64,000 nt of DNA, taken from NCBI GenBank assembly GCA_017468465.1, contig JAFUIN010000019.1:1-64000 (forward strand). Direction: 5' to 3'. This document shows positions 25,398-35,500 of this stretch, one piece after another (position 1 is the stretch's first letter; the number at the start of each line of letters is the position of its first letter). The notes under the pieces were generated by a model, which was given only the letters and a program-made list of their open reading frames with translations, searched no databases and was not told the origin of the DNA. Both the position numbers and the translations under genes were made by a program. The DNA is from Clostridia bacterium. GTDB lineage: Bacteria; Bacillota; Clostridia; UMGS1840.

Positions 25398-27645
25398 ATT
25401 AGCAAAAGAATTCAATTTACAAAACAAACAAGTCATGGAAATGATTAAAAACTTGGGAATCGAAGGAAAAAGCAGTGCCAGCAGCGCGTTAGATGAAAAA
25501 GAGTTAGATATGGTGCTGGATGCCGTTATGTTCTCGTTCCAGGTTGAAGATTTTTCTATGTATGCAGCACCCAAAAAAGAAGAAACTAAACCTAAAAAGC
25601 AGGTTGACTCCAAAGAAGCAGAAAAACAGGAAGAACAAGACATCATTGAAGTGATTGAAAAACCCATCGAGAAAAAGGTTCGTTATGTTGATACACGTCA
25701 AAACACCATTGACGAATCTCGTCTGGATGATACCAAAATCGAAAAAATGATGGAAGGTACCGACATTTATGCTACCGGAAGCACTTCCAAGCAGAAAATT
25801 AAAAAAGGCGGTAAAAACCAGAAGTTTGAACGCCAAAACAATAAATTCAACAAAAACAATCACGAAAAGAAACAGCCTGTTGTCATTAAACCCGAAATTC
25901 TGAAGGTAAAAATCCCCGACGAAATATCTGTTGGCGAATTAGCAGAACGTCTGAAGAAAACCGGCACTGAAGTTATTAAAAAACTGATGGGCTTTGGTGT
26001 AATGGCATCCTTGTCACAAATTATTGATTACGACACTGCTTATTTAATTGCAGAAGAATTTGGTGCGCAGGTTGAAAAAATTGTTACCGTTACTTTAGAA
26101 GAAGAATTATTCCACGAAGAAGAAGACCGTCCGGAAGATTTGAAGGCAAGACCTCCTGTTGTTGTTGTTATGGGTCATGTTGACCACGGTAAAACTTCCC
26201 TTCTGGATACCATCAGAAATACTGATGTTACTGCAACCGAAGCTGGTGGTATTACACAGCATATCGGTGCATATCGTGTAAAGGTTGGCGATAACGATTT
26301 AACATTCTTAGACACTCCCGGTCACGAAGCTTTCACAGCAATGCGTGCCAGAGGTGCCAAAGCAACCGATATTGCCATCTTGGTGGTTGCAGCAGATGAC
26401 GGTATTATGCCCCAGACTGTTGAAGCAATCAACCATGCGAAAGCAGCGGATATTTCCATTGTAGTTGCAATCAATAAAATGGATAAAGAAACCGCAAATC
26501 CGGATAAAATCCGTCAGGAATTGACCGAATACGGTTTGGTTCCGGAAGAATGGGGCGGTGACACTATTTGTGTTCCCGTTTCTGCAAAAACCAAAATGAA
26601 CATTGATAAGCTTTTGGAAACTGTTCTTTTAATTGCTGAATTAAAAGAGTTAAAAGCAAATCCTGATAAAGCTGCAAGCGGTATTGTTATCGAAGCGAAG
26701 CTGGATAAAGGCAGAGGTCCTGTTGCAACTGTATTGGTACAAAACGGTACATTGCATGCAGGTGACATTGTAGTTGCAGGTACCAGCGTTGGTAAAGTCA
26801 GAGCAATGAACGACTATCAGGGCAAAGCGATTCGTGTTGCAGGTCCTTCTGTTCCGGTTGAAATTCTCGGTTTAAGCGAAGCACCTACTGCAGGTGACAT
26901 TTTCAAAGTTGTAAATGATGAGAAAAAAGCAAGACAGCTGGTTGAAGACAGAAAATTCAATGAAAAAGAAGCAATTTTCAACGCAAGAAAAACCATCACT
27001 CTGGATAACCTGTTCTCTCAGATTGCAGAAGGCGAAATTAAGGACCTGAACCTGATTGTAAAAGCAGACGTTCAGGGTTCTGTGGAAGCAGTAACCGCAT
27101 CCTTAGAAAAGCTGTCTAATGACGAAGTAAGAGTCAAAGTAATTCACGGTGGCGTGGGTACTGTAACCGAATCGGATATTTTGCTTGCTTCTGCATCCAA
27201 TGCTTTGATTGTCGGCTTTAATGTCCGCCCGGATAACAAAACCATGGAATCTGCAAAAGCAAATGATGTAGACATTCGTTTATATCGTGTTATTTATCAG
27301 GCAATCGAAGAAGTGGAAGCTGCGATGAAAGGGTTGCTTGCACCCAAATTCAAAGAAAACATTCTGGGCCATGCTGAAATCAGAAATACTTTCAAGGTCA
27401 GCGGCGTTGGCACCATTGCCGGATGCTATGTATTAGACGGCAAAATTGTAAGAAATTCCGAAGTTCGCATTGTGCGTGACGGTGTTGTTATTTACGAAGG
27501 TGCGCTGAACTCCTTGAAACGTTTCAAAGACGATGCCAAAGAAGTTGCCAGCGGATATGAATGCGGTATGGGCTTTGATCGATACAACGACTTAAAAGAA
27601 GGCGATGTAATCGAATGCTTCGTAATGGAGGAAATTAAACAATAA
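25375..27645 (+). CDS. infB: Translation initiation factor IF-2
   Basis: GTPase that places initiator tRNA on the 30S subunit, 756 residues. The N-terminal IF2_N repeats ([25 protein letters not shown], and a second at ~180) flank a basic, low-complexity linker. The G domain has [25 protein letters not shown] and the SAK motif. Domains II, III and the fMet-tRNA-binding C-terminal domain follow. The start is TTG 25375 behind AGAGGTGA, inside the end of the L7Ae gene. Confidence 0.98.
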   Translation: MKKKKISELAKEFNLQNKQVMEMIKNLGIEGKSSASSALDEKELDMVLDAVMFSFQVEDFSMYAAPKKEETKPKKQVDSKEAEKQEEQDIIEVIEKPIEKKVRYVDTRQNTIDESRLDDTKIEKMMEGTDIYATGSTSKQKIKKGGKNQKFERQNNKFNKNNHEKKQPVVIKPEILKVKIPDEISVGELAERLKKTGTEVIKKLMGFGVMASLSQIIDYDTAYLIAEEFGAQVEKIVTVTLEEELFHEEEDRPEDLKARPPVVVVMGHVDHGKTSLLDTIRNTDVTATEAGGITQHIGAYRVKVGDNDLTFLDTPGHEAFTAMRARGAKATDIAILVVAADDGIMPQTVEAINHAKAADISIVVAINKMDKETANPDKIRQELTEYGLVPEEWGGDTICVPVSAKTKMNIDKLLETVLLIAELKELKANPDKAASGIVIEAKLDKGRGPVATVLVQNGTLHAGDIVVAGTSVGKVRAMNDYQGKAIRVAGPSVPVEILGLSEAPTAGDIFKVVNDEKKARQLVEDRKFNEKEAIFNARKTITLDNLFSQIAEGEIKDLNLIVKADVQGSVEAVTASLEKLSNDEVRVKVIHGGVGTVTESDILLASASNALIVGFNVRPDNKTMESAKANDVDIRLYRVIYQAIEEVEAAMKGLLAPKFKENILGHAEIRNTFKVSGVGTIAGCYVLDGKIVRNSEVRIVRDGVVIYEGALNSLKRFKDDAKEVASGYECGMGFDRYNDLKEGDVIECFVMEEIKQ

Positions 27646-27661
27646 TCCAAGGAGGTATCTC

Positions 27662-28012
27662 ATGGCTGGACATAGAGAACAACGTATCAACGAAGAAATT
27701 AAACGTGAACTGACTGCGATTTTACGTCAATTAAAAGACCCCAGAATCAGCGGTATGGTCAGCGTGTTGAAAACATCGGCTACAAAAGATTTGAAATTTT
27801 GTAAAGTATATATCAGCGTTTTTGGAAATGACGATAATAAAAAAGATGTCTTAAAAGGCTTAAACAGCGCAAAAGGATTTATCCGCAAGGAAATTGCAAA
27901 TGCTCTTTCTTTGCGGGTGACTCCCGAATTTATTTTTGAAATTGACAATTCGCTGGAAGAAGGCAACAGAATTCTAAAAATGATAGAAAGTATGGAATAT
28001 CATGAAGAATAG
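27662..28012 (+). CDS. rbfA: Ribosome-binding factor A
   Basis: Small KH-like factor for 16S rRNA 5'-end maturation and cold adaptation, 116 residues. RINEEIKRELTAILRQLKDPRI is the family opening and TPEFIFEIDNSLEEGNRI the closing motif. It lies 16 bases after infB behind CAAGGAGG and overlaps nrnA by 11 bases. Confidence 0.95.
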   Translation: MAGHREQRINEEIKRELTAILRQLKDPRISGMVSVLKTSATKDLKFCKVYISVFGNDDNKKDVLKGLNSAKGFIRKEIANALSLRVTPEFIFEIDNSLEEGNRILKMIESMEYHEE

Positions 28013-28949
28013 TTTTTCTTTATTAAAACAAACAGTTTTGAATAGCAACAGTATTCTGCTTTTAACACACACTTCTCCCGATGGAGATGCACTGGGCTCA
28101 ACGGCAGCGTTAAAATTATTGTTGGAAAAACTCGGAAAAACGGTGGACTGTTTTTTGGATGACACCTTCCCCGCTGTTTTTCCTCATTTGCAACAGTATT
28201 TTTCAATCAAAAAAGAAACAACCACTGCATATGATTTAATAATTCTGGTGGACTGTGCTGACCGTTCCAGAACTGGAGTGTCTTACCCGACCCCAAAAAC
28301 TATTGCTTGCATTGATCATCATATTTCCAATCCGAAAAACTGTGATATCAATATTGTGGATGCAGCTGCAGCCGCAACTGCAGAAATTATCTACCGTTTG
28401 ATGTTAGATTGGGAGATCGGATGCGACAAAGAAATCGCTGGAGCAATCTTTACTGGCATTCTGACTGATACCGGCGGATTTCTGTTTCAAAACACCACGA
28501 AGCAGACACACGAAATTGTCGCTCATTTAATGGAATATCCTTTTGAACATAGTCGGATTGTCAGAGTTTCTATGTTGGAAAAAACCTTGACATATAGCAA
28601 GCTGTATGCACATTTATTTGAAAATCTTGTGCATTTTGAAGCGTTAAAAGCTGTAGTTGGCCACATTGACTATGACACCTATCAAAAATTCAGCGCAACC
28701 CCTGACGATACAGAGGGACTGTCTGCCGTACTGCGTAATATTACAGGAATTGAATGTGGTGTGTTGTTAACTGAACGGGAAAAAGGAACCATCAAAGGCA
28801 GCATCCGGACCAATGAAACTTACGATGCCAACGAGCTTGCAAGTTTGTTTGGTGGCGGTGGTCATATGCGTGCTGCAGGCTTCCGTTCGACGCTCACCTA
28901 TCAGGAAATTAAGGAAAAAATTCATGAATGGTTATCTGCTCATCAATAA
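28002..28949 (+). CDS. nrnA: DHH-family oligoribonuclease/PAP phosphatase NrnA-like
   Basis: Phosphoesterase of the DHH/DHHA1 family, 315 residues. In Bacillus NrnA degrades short RNA and dephosphorylates pAp. The motifs are HTSPDGDALGS (metal aspartates), DCADRSRTG, IDHHISN (the DHH triad) and the DHHA1 domain motif FGGGGHMRAAGF near the C terminus. It sits between rbfA and truB in the usual Firmicute order and overlaps both. Confidence 0.93.
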   Translation: MKNSFSLLKQTVLNSNSILLLTHTSPDGDALGSTAALKLLLEKLGKTVDCFLDDTFPAVFPHLQQYFSIKKETTTAYDLIILVDCADRSRTGVSYPTPKTIACIDHHISNPKNCDINIVDAAAAATAEIIYRLMLDWEIGCDKEIAGAIFTGILTDTGGFLFQNTTKQTHEIVAHLMEYPFEHSRIVRVSMLEKTLTYSKLYAHLFENLVHFEALKAVVGHIDYDTYQKFSATPDDTEGLSAVLRNITGIECGVLLTEREKGTIKGSIRTNETYDANELASLFGGGGHMRAAGFRSTLTYQEIKEKIHEWLSAHQ

Positions 28950-29832
28950 ACCCAAAGGACCCACTTCACACGATATTGTATATCGGGTTCGTAAAATTGC
29001 AAACACGAAAAAAGTCGGTCATACCGGGACATTAGACCCGATGGCAACCGGCTTAATGGTTGTGTGTATCGGCACTGCTACAAAAGCCGCTGATTACATT
29101 ACAAATGGCACAAAAGCTTATATCGCTACGATGCAGTTAGGGCTGGTTTCCGATACATTAGATATTACCGGGGACGTTCAAAAGCTTCCTCATAAGGATG
29201 TTTCCGAAGATACCATCCGTGAGGCTTTTTGTTCCTTTTTGGGAGAGCAAATGCAACTGCCACCAATGTACTCTGCAAAAAAAGTGGATGGAAAGAAACT
29301 TTATGAACTTGCCAGAAAAGGTCAGGAAGTTGAGCGAAAACCAAATTCCATTACGATTTTCCGATTGGAGATTCTTTCTATAATCGGTGAAACCATTCAG
29401 TTTTATGTGGAATGCTCAAAAGGCACCTATATTCGTTCGTTAATTGATGATATTGGTAAAAAGTTGGAATACGGAGCTGTTATGACTGCGCTCCAACGTG
29501 TAAAGTCAGGACAGTTTTCCTTAAAACAAGAACATTGTCATACATTGGAAGAGCTGGAAAAAATGTCGGATATCTCTTCCCTGCTTTACCCCACCGACAC
29601 AGCGTTTCTGGATTATTCTAAGCTAACGGTATCCAAGCATTATGAGCGCTTGATTAAAAATGGTATTGTTGTCGATTTGAAACGGCTGGGCTTATCCAAC
29701 GAAACAGAAAACGGAAAACTGTTTCGTGTGTACGATTCAGAAGATAACTTTTTTGCAATAATGCAAATCTGGGAAAATGAATTTTTGAAGTTGAAAACTA
29801 CATTTTTTTCAAACGGAGAAACATTAAAATGA
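28924..29832 (+). CDS. truB: tRNA pseudouridine-55 synthase TruB
   Basis: Makes pseudouridine 55 in the T-loop of tRNAs. GYLLINKPKGPTSHDIV opens the protein, and GHTGTLDPMATGLM holds the catalytic aspartate (D38). The C-terminal region carries the PUA-like tail, 302 residues in all. I choose ATG 28924 behind AAGGAAAAA; a frame extension to 28813 lies inside nrnA. The stop overlaps the ribF ATG (ATGA). Confidence 0.96.
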   Translation: MNGYLLINKPKGPTSHDIVYRVRKIANTKKVGHTGTLDPMATGLMVVCIGTATKAADYITNGTKAYIATMQLGLVSDTLDITGDVQKLPHKDVSEDTIREAFCSFLGEQMQLPPMYSAKKVDGKKLYELARKGQEVERKPNSITIFRLEILSIIGETIQFYVECSKGTYIRSLIDDIGKKLEYGAVMTALQRVKSGQFSLKQEHCHTLEELEKMSDISSLLYPTDTAFLDYSKLTVSKHYERLIKNGIVVDLKRLGLSNETENGKLFRVYDSEDNFFAIMQIWENEFLKLKTTFFSNGETLK

Positions 29833-30710
29833 AACAAATTCACTGCAGTACGGTTCCAACGGTTGTTACCATCGGGAACTTTGACGGCTTACATCAGGGG
29901 CACTTAAAACTGATTGATAAAACGAAACATCTGGCAAAAAAATATGGATTAAAAAGTTTGGTGTGCGGTTTTAATGCAAATACAAAAGGTGCCAGACTGT
30001 TGTTTTCCAAATCACAGATGAAAACTTATTTGCAGGAATTGCAAGTCGATTATTATGCAACACTTGATTTTTATAAAGAAATAAAAAACTTAAGCTGTGA
30101 AGAATTTGTTTCGAACTATTTATGCAAGCGATTTCAGGCGCAATATGTTGTGGTTGGAGAAAATTTTCGTTTTGGAAAAGAACAGTCGGGTGATGTCAAT
30201 ACCTTAATTGCTTTAGGAAAAGAATTCGGATTTACGGTGTATCCCGTAAAAATGAAACAAATCGGAAAGCAAATTTTGTCTTCCACTTACATCAGACAAT
30301 TATTAAACAACGGCAAAATCAAACAGGCAAACCGATATCTGTATAAAGAGCTTTCTGTAATCGGAACAGTTACAAAAGGCTACTCTTTGGGGAGTCCTCT
30401 TTTACAAACGCCAACTGCCAATGTAGCACTGCCAAAACAGTTTGTTCATATTCCGTTTGGTGTTTACTATTCCAAAACAATAATTGATAAGACCGAATAT
30501 AAAAGTATTACCAATGTTGGTTATGCTCCTACTTACCAAAAAGCTACACCCGTAACTGAAACCTATGTTTTTGATTTCCACGGAAATCTTTATGGGAAAA
30601 AAATACAGATTTGTTTTTTGCAATTTCTCCGAAAAGAGCGAAAATTTTCCTCTTTGGAGGCTTTGAAAAAGCAAATCGAAAAAGATATTGATGTATGTAA
30701 ACTTTTATAA
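29829..30710 (+). CDS. ribF: Bifunctional riboflavin kinase/FAD synthetase
   Basis: Makes FMN and FAD from riboflavin. The N-terminal FAD synthetase half has TIGNFDGLHQGHLKLI (nucleotidyltransferase motif) and STYIRQLL. The C-terminal riboflavin kinase half has LLQTPTANV, FGVYYSKT, SITNVGYAPTY and the family's C-terminal FLRKERKF. 293 residues, slightly short of the usual ~310. Translationally coupled to truB by a four-base overlap. Confidence 0.95.
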   Translation: MKQIHCSTVPTVVTIGNFDGLHQGHLKLIDKTKHLAKKYGLKSLVCGFNANTKGARLLFSKSQMKTYLQELQVDYYATLDFYKEIKNLSCEEFVSNYLCKRFQAQYVVVGENFRFGKEQSGDVNTLIALGKEFGFTVYPVKMKQIGKQILSSTYIRQLLNNGKIKQANRYLYKELSVIGTVTKGYSLGSPLLQTPTANVALPKQFVHIPFGVYYSKTIIDKTEYKSITNVGYAPTYQKATPVTETYVFDFHGNLYGKKIQICFLQFLRKERKFSSLEALKKQIEKDIDVCKLL

Positions 30711-30726
30711 AAGAAAGGGTTTTTCT

Positions 30727-31524
30727 ATGCATTTTATCAAAGAAGAAAAAAATCAAATTGTATACTATACCGTTCCTGAAATATCGGAAGCGGGATTTTA
30801 TAATATTTTTACCACAAAATTTCACGGACACAGCTTTGAAGATGGACAATTAAATTTTGGCACCAACTGTAACGATTCAGAGTCAGCTATTTTAGAAAAT
30901 TATAAAGATGTTCTGTCTTTAATGAAGCTCACACCAAAGGATGCGGTAAAATCTAAACAAACACACAGTGATATTACCATTTTTGCAGATTCTTCTTACG
31001 GTGGTGAAGGGATTCTCAAAGAACAGCGTTTTCAAGAAGCAGACGGACTCATTACGAATGAGAAGAATCTTGCAATCTTGATTTTCTTTGCCGACTGTGT
31101 TCCGGTTTTGATTGCTGATAAAAAGAAAAAAATAATTGCTGCAATTCATTCCGGTTGGAAAGGAACCTATAAAAACATTGTAGGAAAAGCTGTCTGTCAG
31201 TTAATTACAGATTTTCACTGCAATCCCGAGGATTTACTTTGTGCAATCGGTCCCTGCATCAGCGTGTGCCATTTTGAAGTCAGCGAAGAGCTGTTTTCCG
31301 ATATGACAGCACTTTATGGTGAAGATATTGGAAAAATAGAAGATGGCAAATATTATTTAGATTTGAAAAAAACTGTTAAAAAACAGTTACTGCAACATAA
31401 TATCCAATCTTCTCAAATTGTAATATCAGATCAATGCACTGTTTGCAACAGTGATTTATATTCCTATCGCCGTGAAGGCGAAAAAGCAGGCAGAATGGCA
31501 GCCTTTATCGCCATAAAAGAATAA
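30727..31524 (+). CDS. Laccase-domain protein (YfiH/YlmD, purine nucleoside phosphorylase-like)
   Basis: 265 residues of the multi-copper-polyphenol-oxidase-named family, whose better-supported activity is purine nucleoside phosphorylase/adenosine deaminase. The metal-binding residues are visible: KQTHSD, FADCVPVLI (Cys) and IHSGWKGTYKNIVGKA (His), plus IGPCISVCHFEV. I choose ATG 30727 behind AAAGGG; the earlier ATG 30688 lies inside ribF. It sits within the long operon. Confidence 0.9.
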   Translation: MHFIKEEKNQIVYYTVPEISEAGFYNIFTTKFHGHSFEDGQLNFGTNCNDSESAILENYKDVLSLMKLTPKDAVKSKQTHSDITIFADSSYGGEGILKEQRFQEADGLITNEKNLAILIFFADCVPVLIADKKKKIIAAIHSGWKGTYKNIVGKAVCQLITDFHCNPEDLLCAIGPCISVCHFEVSEELFSDMTALYGEDIGKIEDGKYYLDLKKTVKKQLLQHNIQSSQIVISDQCTVCNSDLYSYRREGEKAGRMAAFIAIKE

Positions 31525-31541
31525 AAAAAGAATGTGAATAT

Positions 31542-33101
31542 ATGAAAAATATCAATCAATTTCTAAAAATTGGAATGGTGTTTGTTTTCATGTTTACCGT
31601 ACTGTGCGGATGTAATCAATCTGCTGTTGAGAATCCGAACAATCCGGATACCGTAACGGAAACAGATAACAACCCCAATAAAATTTCCATCGGGGCTTAT
31701 AGCACTGAAAATCCGAATCCTCTATTGGTAAAATCCGGTTATAACGAACAGATAAATTTTCTGATTTATGACGGACTGTATCAAATCAGTCCCAATTATG
31801 AAGCAGTTGAAAATTTAGCCGCCGGATACGAAATTCAAAATGGCGGTTATTCGGTACAAATTTTTTTGAAACCGAATGTTCATTTCCACGATGGCTCAAA
31901 ATTAACAGCTCAGGATGTTAAGGCAACTGTAAATTTTTTGCTTGAAAACCCGGGCTATTACAGTCATCAGGTAAGGAATATTCAGTCAGTTAGTGTTATA
32001 GATGATTACACAGTGACCTTAACACTTGCCGAATTGACACCTAATTTGAAGCTACAGCTCACCTTCCCTATTGTTTGTAAAAAAGAATTGTTAAATGCTT
32101 CAAATTTTCGATTTAATGGAACAGGCGCATACAAAGTTTCGTCACAAACACAAGGAAAACAAATTATCTTGGAACAAAATAAGGACTATCACAGACCCTT
32201 CTCATCTGACATCAAACAAATTGAAGTTTCTTTGATTCCGGACAAAGAAACCATTCGCTCCTTATCAGGCAGTGGTATTTTAGACGTGTTTTATGCAGCA
32301 TTTTTTGATGAGGGCTTAAAAACCGTCACGAAATATGAATCCACAAAATTTGATTACTTAACCGATGAGTACACTTTTCTGGCATTGAATTACAACACAA
32401 CGTATATGCAGGAAAAAAAATTCCGGAAGGCACTCTATAAAGCAATCGACAGAGAAGCAATTCAAAACGATATCTTTATGACCCACGCAGAAAGTGCTTA
32501 TCTTCCCTTGCCTCCTAACAGTTGGGCTTATAACGATTCCAAAGAAAATGAAAAAAACACAGAAATGGCAAAACAGTTGCTCAGCGAATTGGGATATCTT
32601 GATGAAGACAACAACGGAGTTCTGGAATTTCGTATCAATGAAGAAGAAAAAGAGCTTGTATTAGATATTTTAACTATTGATGATTCTATCAAAAATGATA
32701 TCTGTAAAACTTTGGTATCCAATCTGAAGGATATTGGTGTTTCATTAAAAATTCACACCGTATCCAAAGAGGAATTTGAGTCGGTATATGCAGAGCAAAA
32801 GCACGACTTGTATCTAATTACTACCAACATTGGCTACGATTTAGACTTAAAACCGTTTTTTGACGGAGTGTTTGCGGCACCGCTCGGCATTGATTATAAC
32901 AGCTATTTAACAAAGCTGGCAAATGCCGACAAATTAGAATTGAAGCAACCGGAATACATGCGCTTATGCGACGAGTTTTATGAACAAATTCCGCATATTC
33001 CGTTGGTGTTCTTAAAAAACACCTTACTCACTACTGCAAAATTGGGAGAGGTTACAAAAGTTTCCCCTTCTCATTTGTATTACAGTGTTTTAGAAAAATA
33101 A
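31542..33101 (+). CDS. Extracellular solute-binding lipoprotein (family 5, peptide-type)
   Basis: 519 residues. Lipoprotein signal peptide with lipobox LCGC (Cys about residue 24). The mature part is an SBP_bac_5 fold: the YDGLYQISPNYEAVENLAAGYEI opening, NVHFHDGSKLTAQDV (the family signature HDG..LTA.DV), and a late FRKALYKAIDREAI. The family usually feeds oligopeptides or nickel to an ABC transporter. No permease or ATPase gene is next to it, so its partner must be elsewhere or its role differs. The ribosome-binding site is weak. It lies between the laccase-domain gene and ddl. Confidence 0.88.
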   Translation: MKNINQFLKIGMVFVFMFTVLCGCNQSAVENPNNPDTVTETDNNPNKISIGAYSTENPNPLLVKSGYNEQINFLIYDGLYQISPNYEAVENLAAGYEIQNGGYSVQIFLKPNVHFHDGSKLTAQDVKATVNFLLENPGYYSHQVRNIQSVSVIDDYTVTLTLAELTPNLKLQLTFPIVCKKELLNASNFRFNGTGAYKVSSQTQGKQIILEQNKDYHRPFSSDIKQIEVSLIPDKETIRSLSGSGILDVFYAAFFDEGLKTVTKYESTKFDYLTDEYTFLALNYNTTYMQEKKFRKALYKAIDREAIQNDIFMTHAESAYLPLPPNSWAYNDSKENEKNTEMAKQLLSELGYLDEDNNGVLEFRINEEEKELVLDILTIDDSIKNDICKTLVSNLKDIGVSLKIHTVSKEEFESVYAEQKHDLYLITTNIGYDLDLKPFFDGVFAAPLGIDYNSYLTKLANADKLELKQPEYMRLCDEFYEQIPHIPLVFLKNTLLTTAKLGEVTKVSPSHLYYSVLEK

Positions 33102-33120
33102 TTAAGGGAGGAACTTCTTT

Positions 33121-34158
33121 ATGATCAATTTATTGATATTATTTGGTGGTGAATCGCCGGAACATGATGTTTCCAATATCTCTGCAGCGAATATTTTAGC
33201 TGAAATTGACCAATCCAAATATACGATTACCAAAATCGGAATTACAAAAGATGGAAAATGGTATCTTCTTTCGGAAGACTGCTCCAATGAAGAAATCAAA
33301 AATGGACAATGGCTTCAAAAAACAGTTTGTCCCGCAATTATTTCACCATCGAAGGAAACAAAGGGCGTTCTGGCGTTAAAAGATACTGCTGTAGAACAGA
33401 TTCCGATAGATATATGCTTCCCGGTATTACATGGAAGCAACGGTGAAGACGGAATGATCCAGGCGCTGCTACAGCTTGCAGGCATTCGCAGAGTGGGAGC
33501 AAATTGTTTATCCTCTGCCATGGCTATGGATAAAGCTGTTTCCAAGACAATGTTTGAAAAAGCCGGAATCCCGGTGGTACCTGCCGTTTATTTGAATAAA
33601 ATGGAAGAATGTGATGAAATTTTTTCCAAACTTTCTCTTCCTGTGTTTGTCAAACCTGCAAATGCCGGTTCTTCGGTTGGGTGTTCCAAAGTTTTTCGGA
33701 AAGAAGAACTACAGCCGGCTTTGGAAGCTGCCTTTCAAATTGATTCAAAAGTTTTGGTAGAAAAATACATAGATTGCCGTGAAATAGAATGTGCTGTTTT
33801 AGGAAACGACGATGTATTTGTTTCTACTCCCGGTGAAATTTCCACCGAAAGTGAATTTTATGATTTTGATTCCAAATACATCAATACTACTGCGAACCAT
33901 TTGGATATCCCTGCAAATTTGCCGGAAGAAACCATTACGAAAATTAAAGCTTATGCAAAAAAAGCATTTTGTGCATTAGGATTAAGCGGTTTTTCCAGAG
34001 TAGATTTCTTTTTAGATAAACAGTCTAATGAAATCTATTTGAATGAAATCAACACAATCCCGGGATTTACCGCACAAAGTATGTATCCCCTTTTAATGAA
34101 GAATGAAGGCGTTTCCTATCGGGAATTATTGGACCGATTGATTGAACTCGCTCAATAA
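33121..34158 (+). CDS. ddl: D-alanine-D-alanine ligase
   Basis: ATP-grasp enzyme forming the D-Ala-D-Ala dipeptide of peptidoglycan. FGGESPEHDVSNISA opens the protein, VLHGSNGEDGMIQ is conserved, KPANAGSSVGCSKV is the nucleotide-binding loop, and FLNEINT-type NEINTIPGFT sits near the end (metal-binding residues). Length 345 is standard. ATG 33121 lies behind AGGGAGGAAC. Confidence 0.96.
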   Translation: MINLLILFGGESPEHDVSNISAANILAEIDQSKYTITKIGITKDGKWYLLSEDCSNEEIKNGQWLQKTVCPAIISPSKETKGVLALKDTAVEQIPIDICFPVLHGSNGEDGMIQALLQLAGIRRVGANCLSSAMAMDKAVSKTMFEKAGIPVVPAVYLNKMEECDEIFSKLSLPVFVKPANAGSSVGCSKVFRKEELQPALEAAFQIDSKVLVEKYIDCREIECAVLGNDDVFVSTPGEISTESEFYDFDSKYINTTANHLDIPANLPEETITKIKAYAKKAFCALGLSGFSRVDFFLDKQSNEIYLNEINTIPGFTAQSMYPLLMKNEGVSYRELLDRLIELAQ

Positions 34159-34177
34159 GGAAGGACGTGAATGCGTT

Positions 34178-35005
34178 TTGAATACAATTCAATCCTATGA
34201 TAACCGTCCCATCGGTGTATTCGATTCCGGACTCGGCGGTTTAACCGCTGTGAAAGAGCTGACTCGTATTTTTCCAAATGAAAATATCATCTACTTTGGT
34301 GATACCGGTCGGGTTCCTTATGGAACACGCTCGGAGGAAACCATTATCAAATATGTTCGACAGGATATTCGTTTTTTAATGTCACATAATGTAAAGGCTG
34401 TTGTCGCTGCTTGCGGAACTGCAAGTTCGGTTGCACTAAACCACTTAAAAAATGAATTCCCGGTGGAATTGATTGGCGTTTTGGAACCGGTTTGTACGGC
34501 TGCACTTAAAAAAACGAAGAATCATAAAATTGGTGTTTTAGGCACACCGGGAACAATCAACAGCGGTGCTTACAGTGCAGGAATTCAAAAATTAAATTCT
34601 GCTGTAACCGTGATTGAACAAGCTTGCCCTATGTTTGTGCCGTTGGTAGAAAACGGTTATCTCACACATCCGGCAACCTATTTGTTTGCAGAAGAATATC
34701 TGAAACCGCTGATGGAGAAACAAGTGGATACTGTAATTTTAGGCTGCACACATTATCCCCTTTTGGAAACGGTTATTACTGAAATTCTGGGGGATTCGGT
34801 TACTGTAATCAATGCCGGATACGAAACCGCATTGCATACAAAACAAATACTCAAAGAAAAAAACATGCTTTCCAGCCAGACAGAATGCGGAAATCATACC
34901 TACTATGTCAGTGACGATGTTGCAAAATTCTCCTGTCTTGGAGGGATGTTCTTAGGGAAAAAAATTAAAGCGGCTGTTTCTAAAATTGATATTGATACCT
35001 ATTAA
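34178..35005 (+). CDS. murI: Glutamate racemase
   Basis: Makes D-glutamate for peptidoglycan. GVFDSGLGGLTAVKEL (N-terminal Asp/Ser region), AACGTASS (first catalytic cysteine; written N-A-C-N-T in many relatives) and LGCTHYPLL (second catalytic cysteine) are all present. I choose TTG 34178 (275 residues), with AAGGA about 10-12 bases upstream; another TTG at 34142 overlaps ddl. It sits next to ddl, which fits a cell-wall precursor pair. Confidence 0.93.
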   Translation: MNTIQSYDNRPIGVFDSGLGGLTAVKELTRIFPNENIIYFGDTGRVPYGTRSEETIIKYVRQDIRFLMSHNVKAVVAACGTASSVALNHLKNEFPVELIGVLEPVCTAALKKTKNHKIGVLGTPGTINSGAYSAGIQKLNSAVTVIEQACPMFVPLVENGYLTHPATYLFAEEYLKPLMEKQVDTVILGCTHYPLLETVITEILGDSVTVINAGYETALHTKQILKEKNMLSSQTECGNHTYYVSDDVAKFSCLGGMFLGKKIKAAVSKIDIDTY

Positions 35006-35041
35006 ATAAAAACCATTTTTCTAAAAAAGGAGGGTTAAAAA

Positions 35042-35482
35042 ATGACGAAAGCTGTTAAAAAAAATATGCTTCTCACCTTTCGCAGCAATATGACAGGTCC
35101 TGAAGAAGAAAAAGATAAAATTGAGTTTATTACCCGTGCTGAATTTGTAAAACAAAATAATAAATATTATGTCACCTTTTGTGATACGGAAGCTTTGGGG
35201 AACGAATCACAATCAAAAACAACATTAAAAATTGAAAAAGAAAAGGTCACCATGCTTCGTTACGGTGCCAGCAACACCCAATTTATTTTTGAGCAAGGAA
35301 AAAAACATACCGGACAATACGAAACCCCTTATGGTGCGTTTTCGGTTGGTGTGTTTGCAGATAATCTGAATGTAAACATCAACGAAAATGGCGGCAATTT
35401 AGATGTTTCATACGGTATTTACTTAAACGATTTAATTTCACAATATAACGAACTTTCTATCGATTTGAAAGAGCAAGGTTAA
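35042..35482 (+). CDS. DUF1934 beta-barrel protein (YwiB-like)
   Basis: 146 residues, no signal peptide. KNMLLTFRSNMTG...YVTFCDTE...TTLKIEKEKVTMLRYG...GQYETPYGAFSVGVF follows the DUF1934 lipocalin-like pattern. In Bacillus the family member YwiB is encoded directly before argS, and the same order is kept here (18 bases to argS). The function is unknown. Confidence 0.88.
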   Translation: MTKAVKKNMLLTFRSNMTGPEEEKDKIEFITRAEFVKQNNKYYVTFCDTEALGNESQSKTTLKIEKEKVTMLRYGASNTQFIFEQGKKHTGQYETPYGAFSVGVFADNLNVNINENGGNLDVSYGIYLNDLISQYNELSIDLKEQG

Positions 35483-35500
35483 AGAAAGGAACAAAGAACC

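Noticed and set aside
28813-28923. N-terminal extension of TruB by 37 residues.
   Set aside because: It lies inside nrnA, reads unlike TruB, and the ATG at 28924 has a proper ribosome-binding site.
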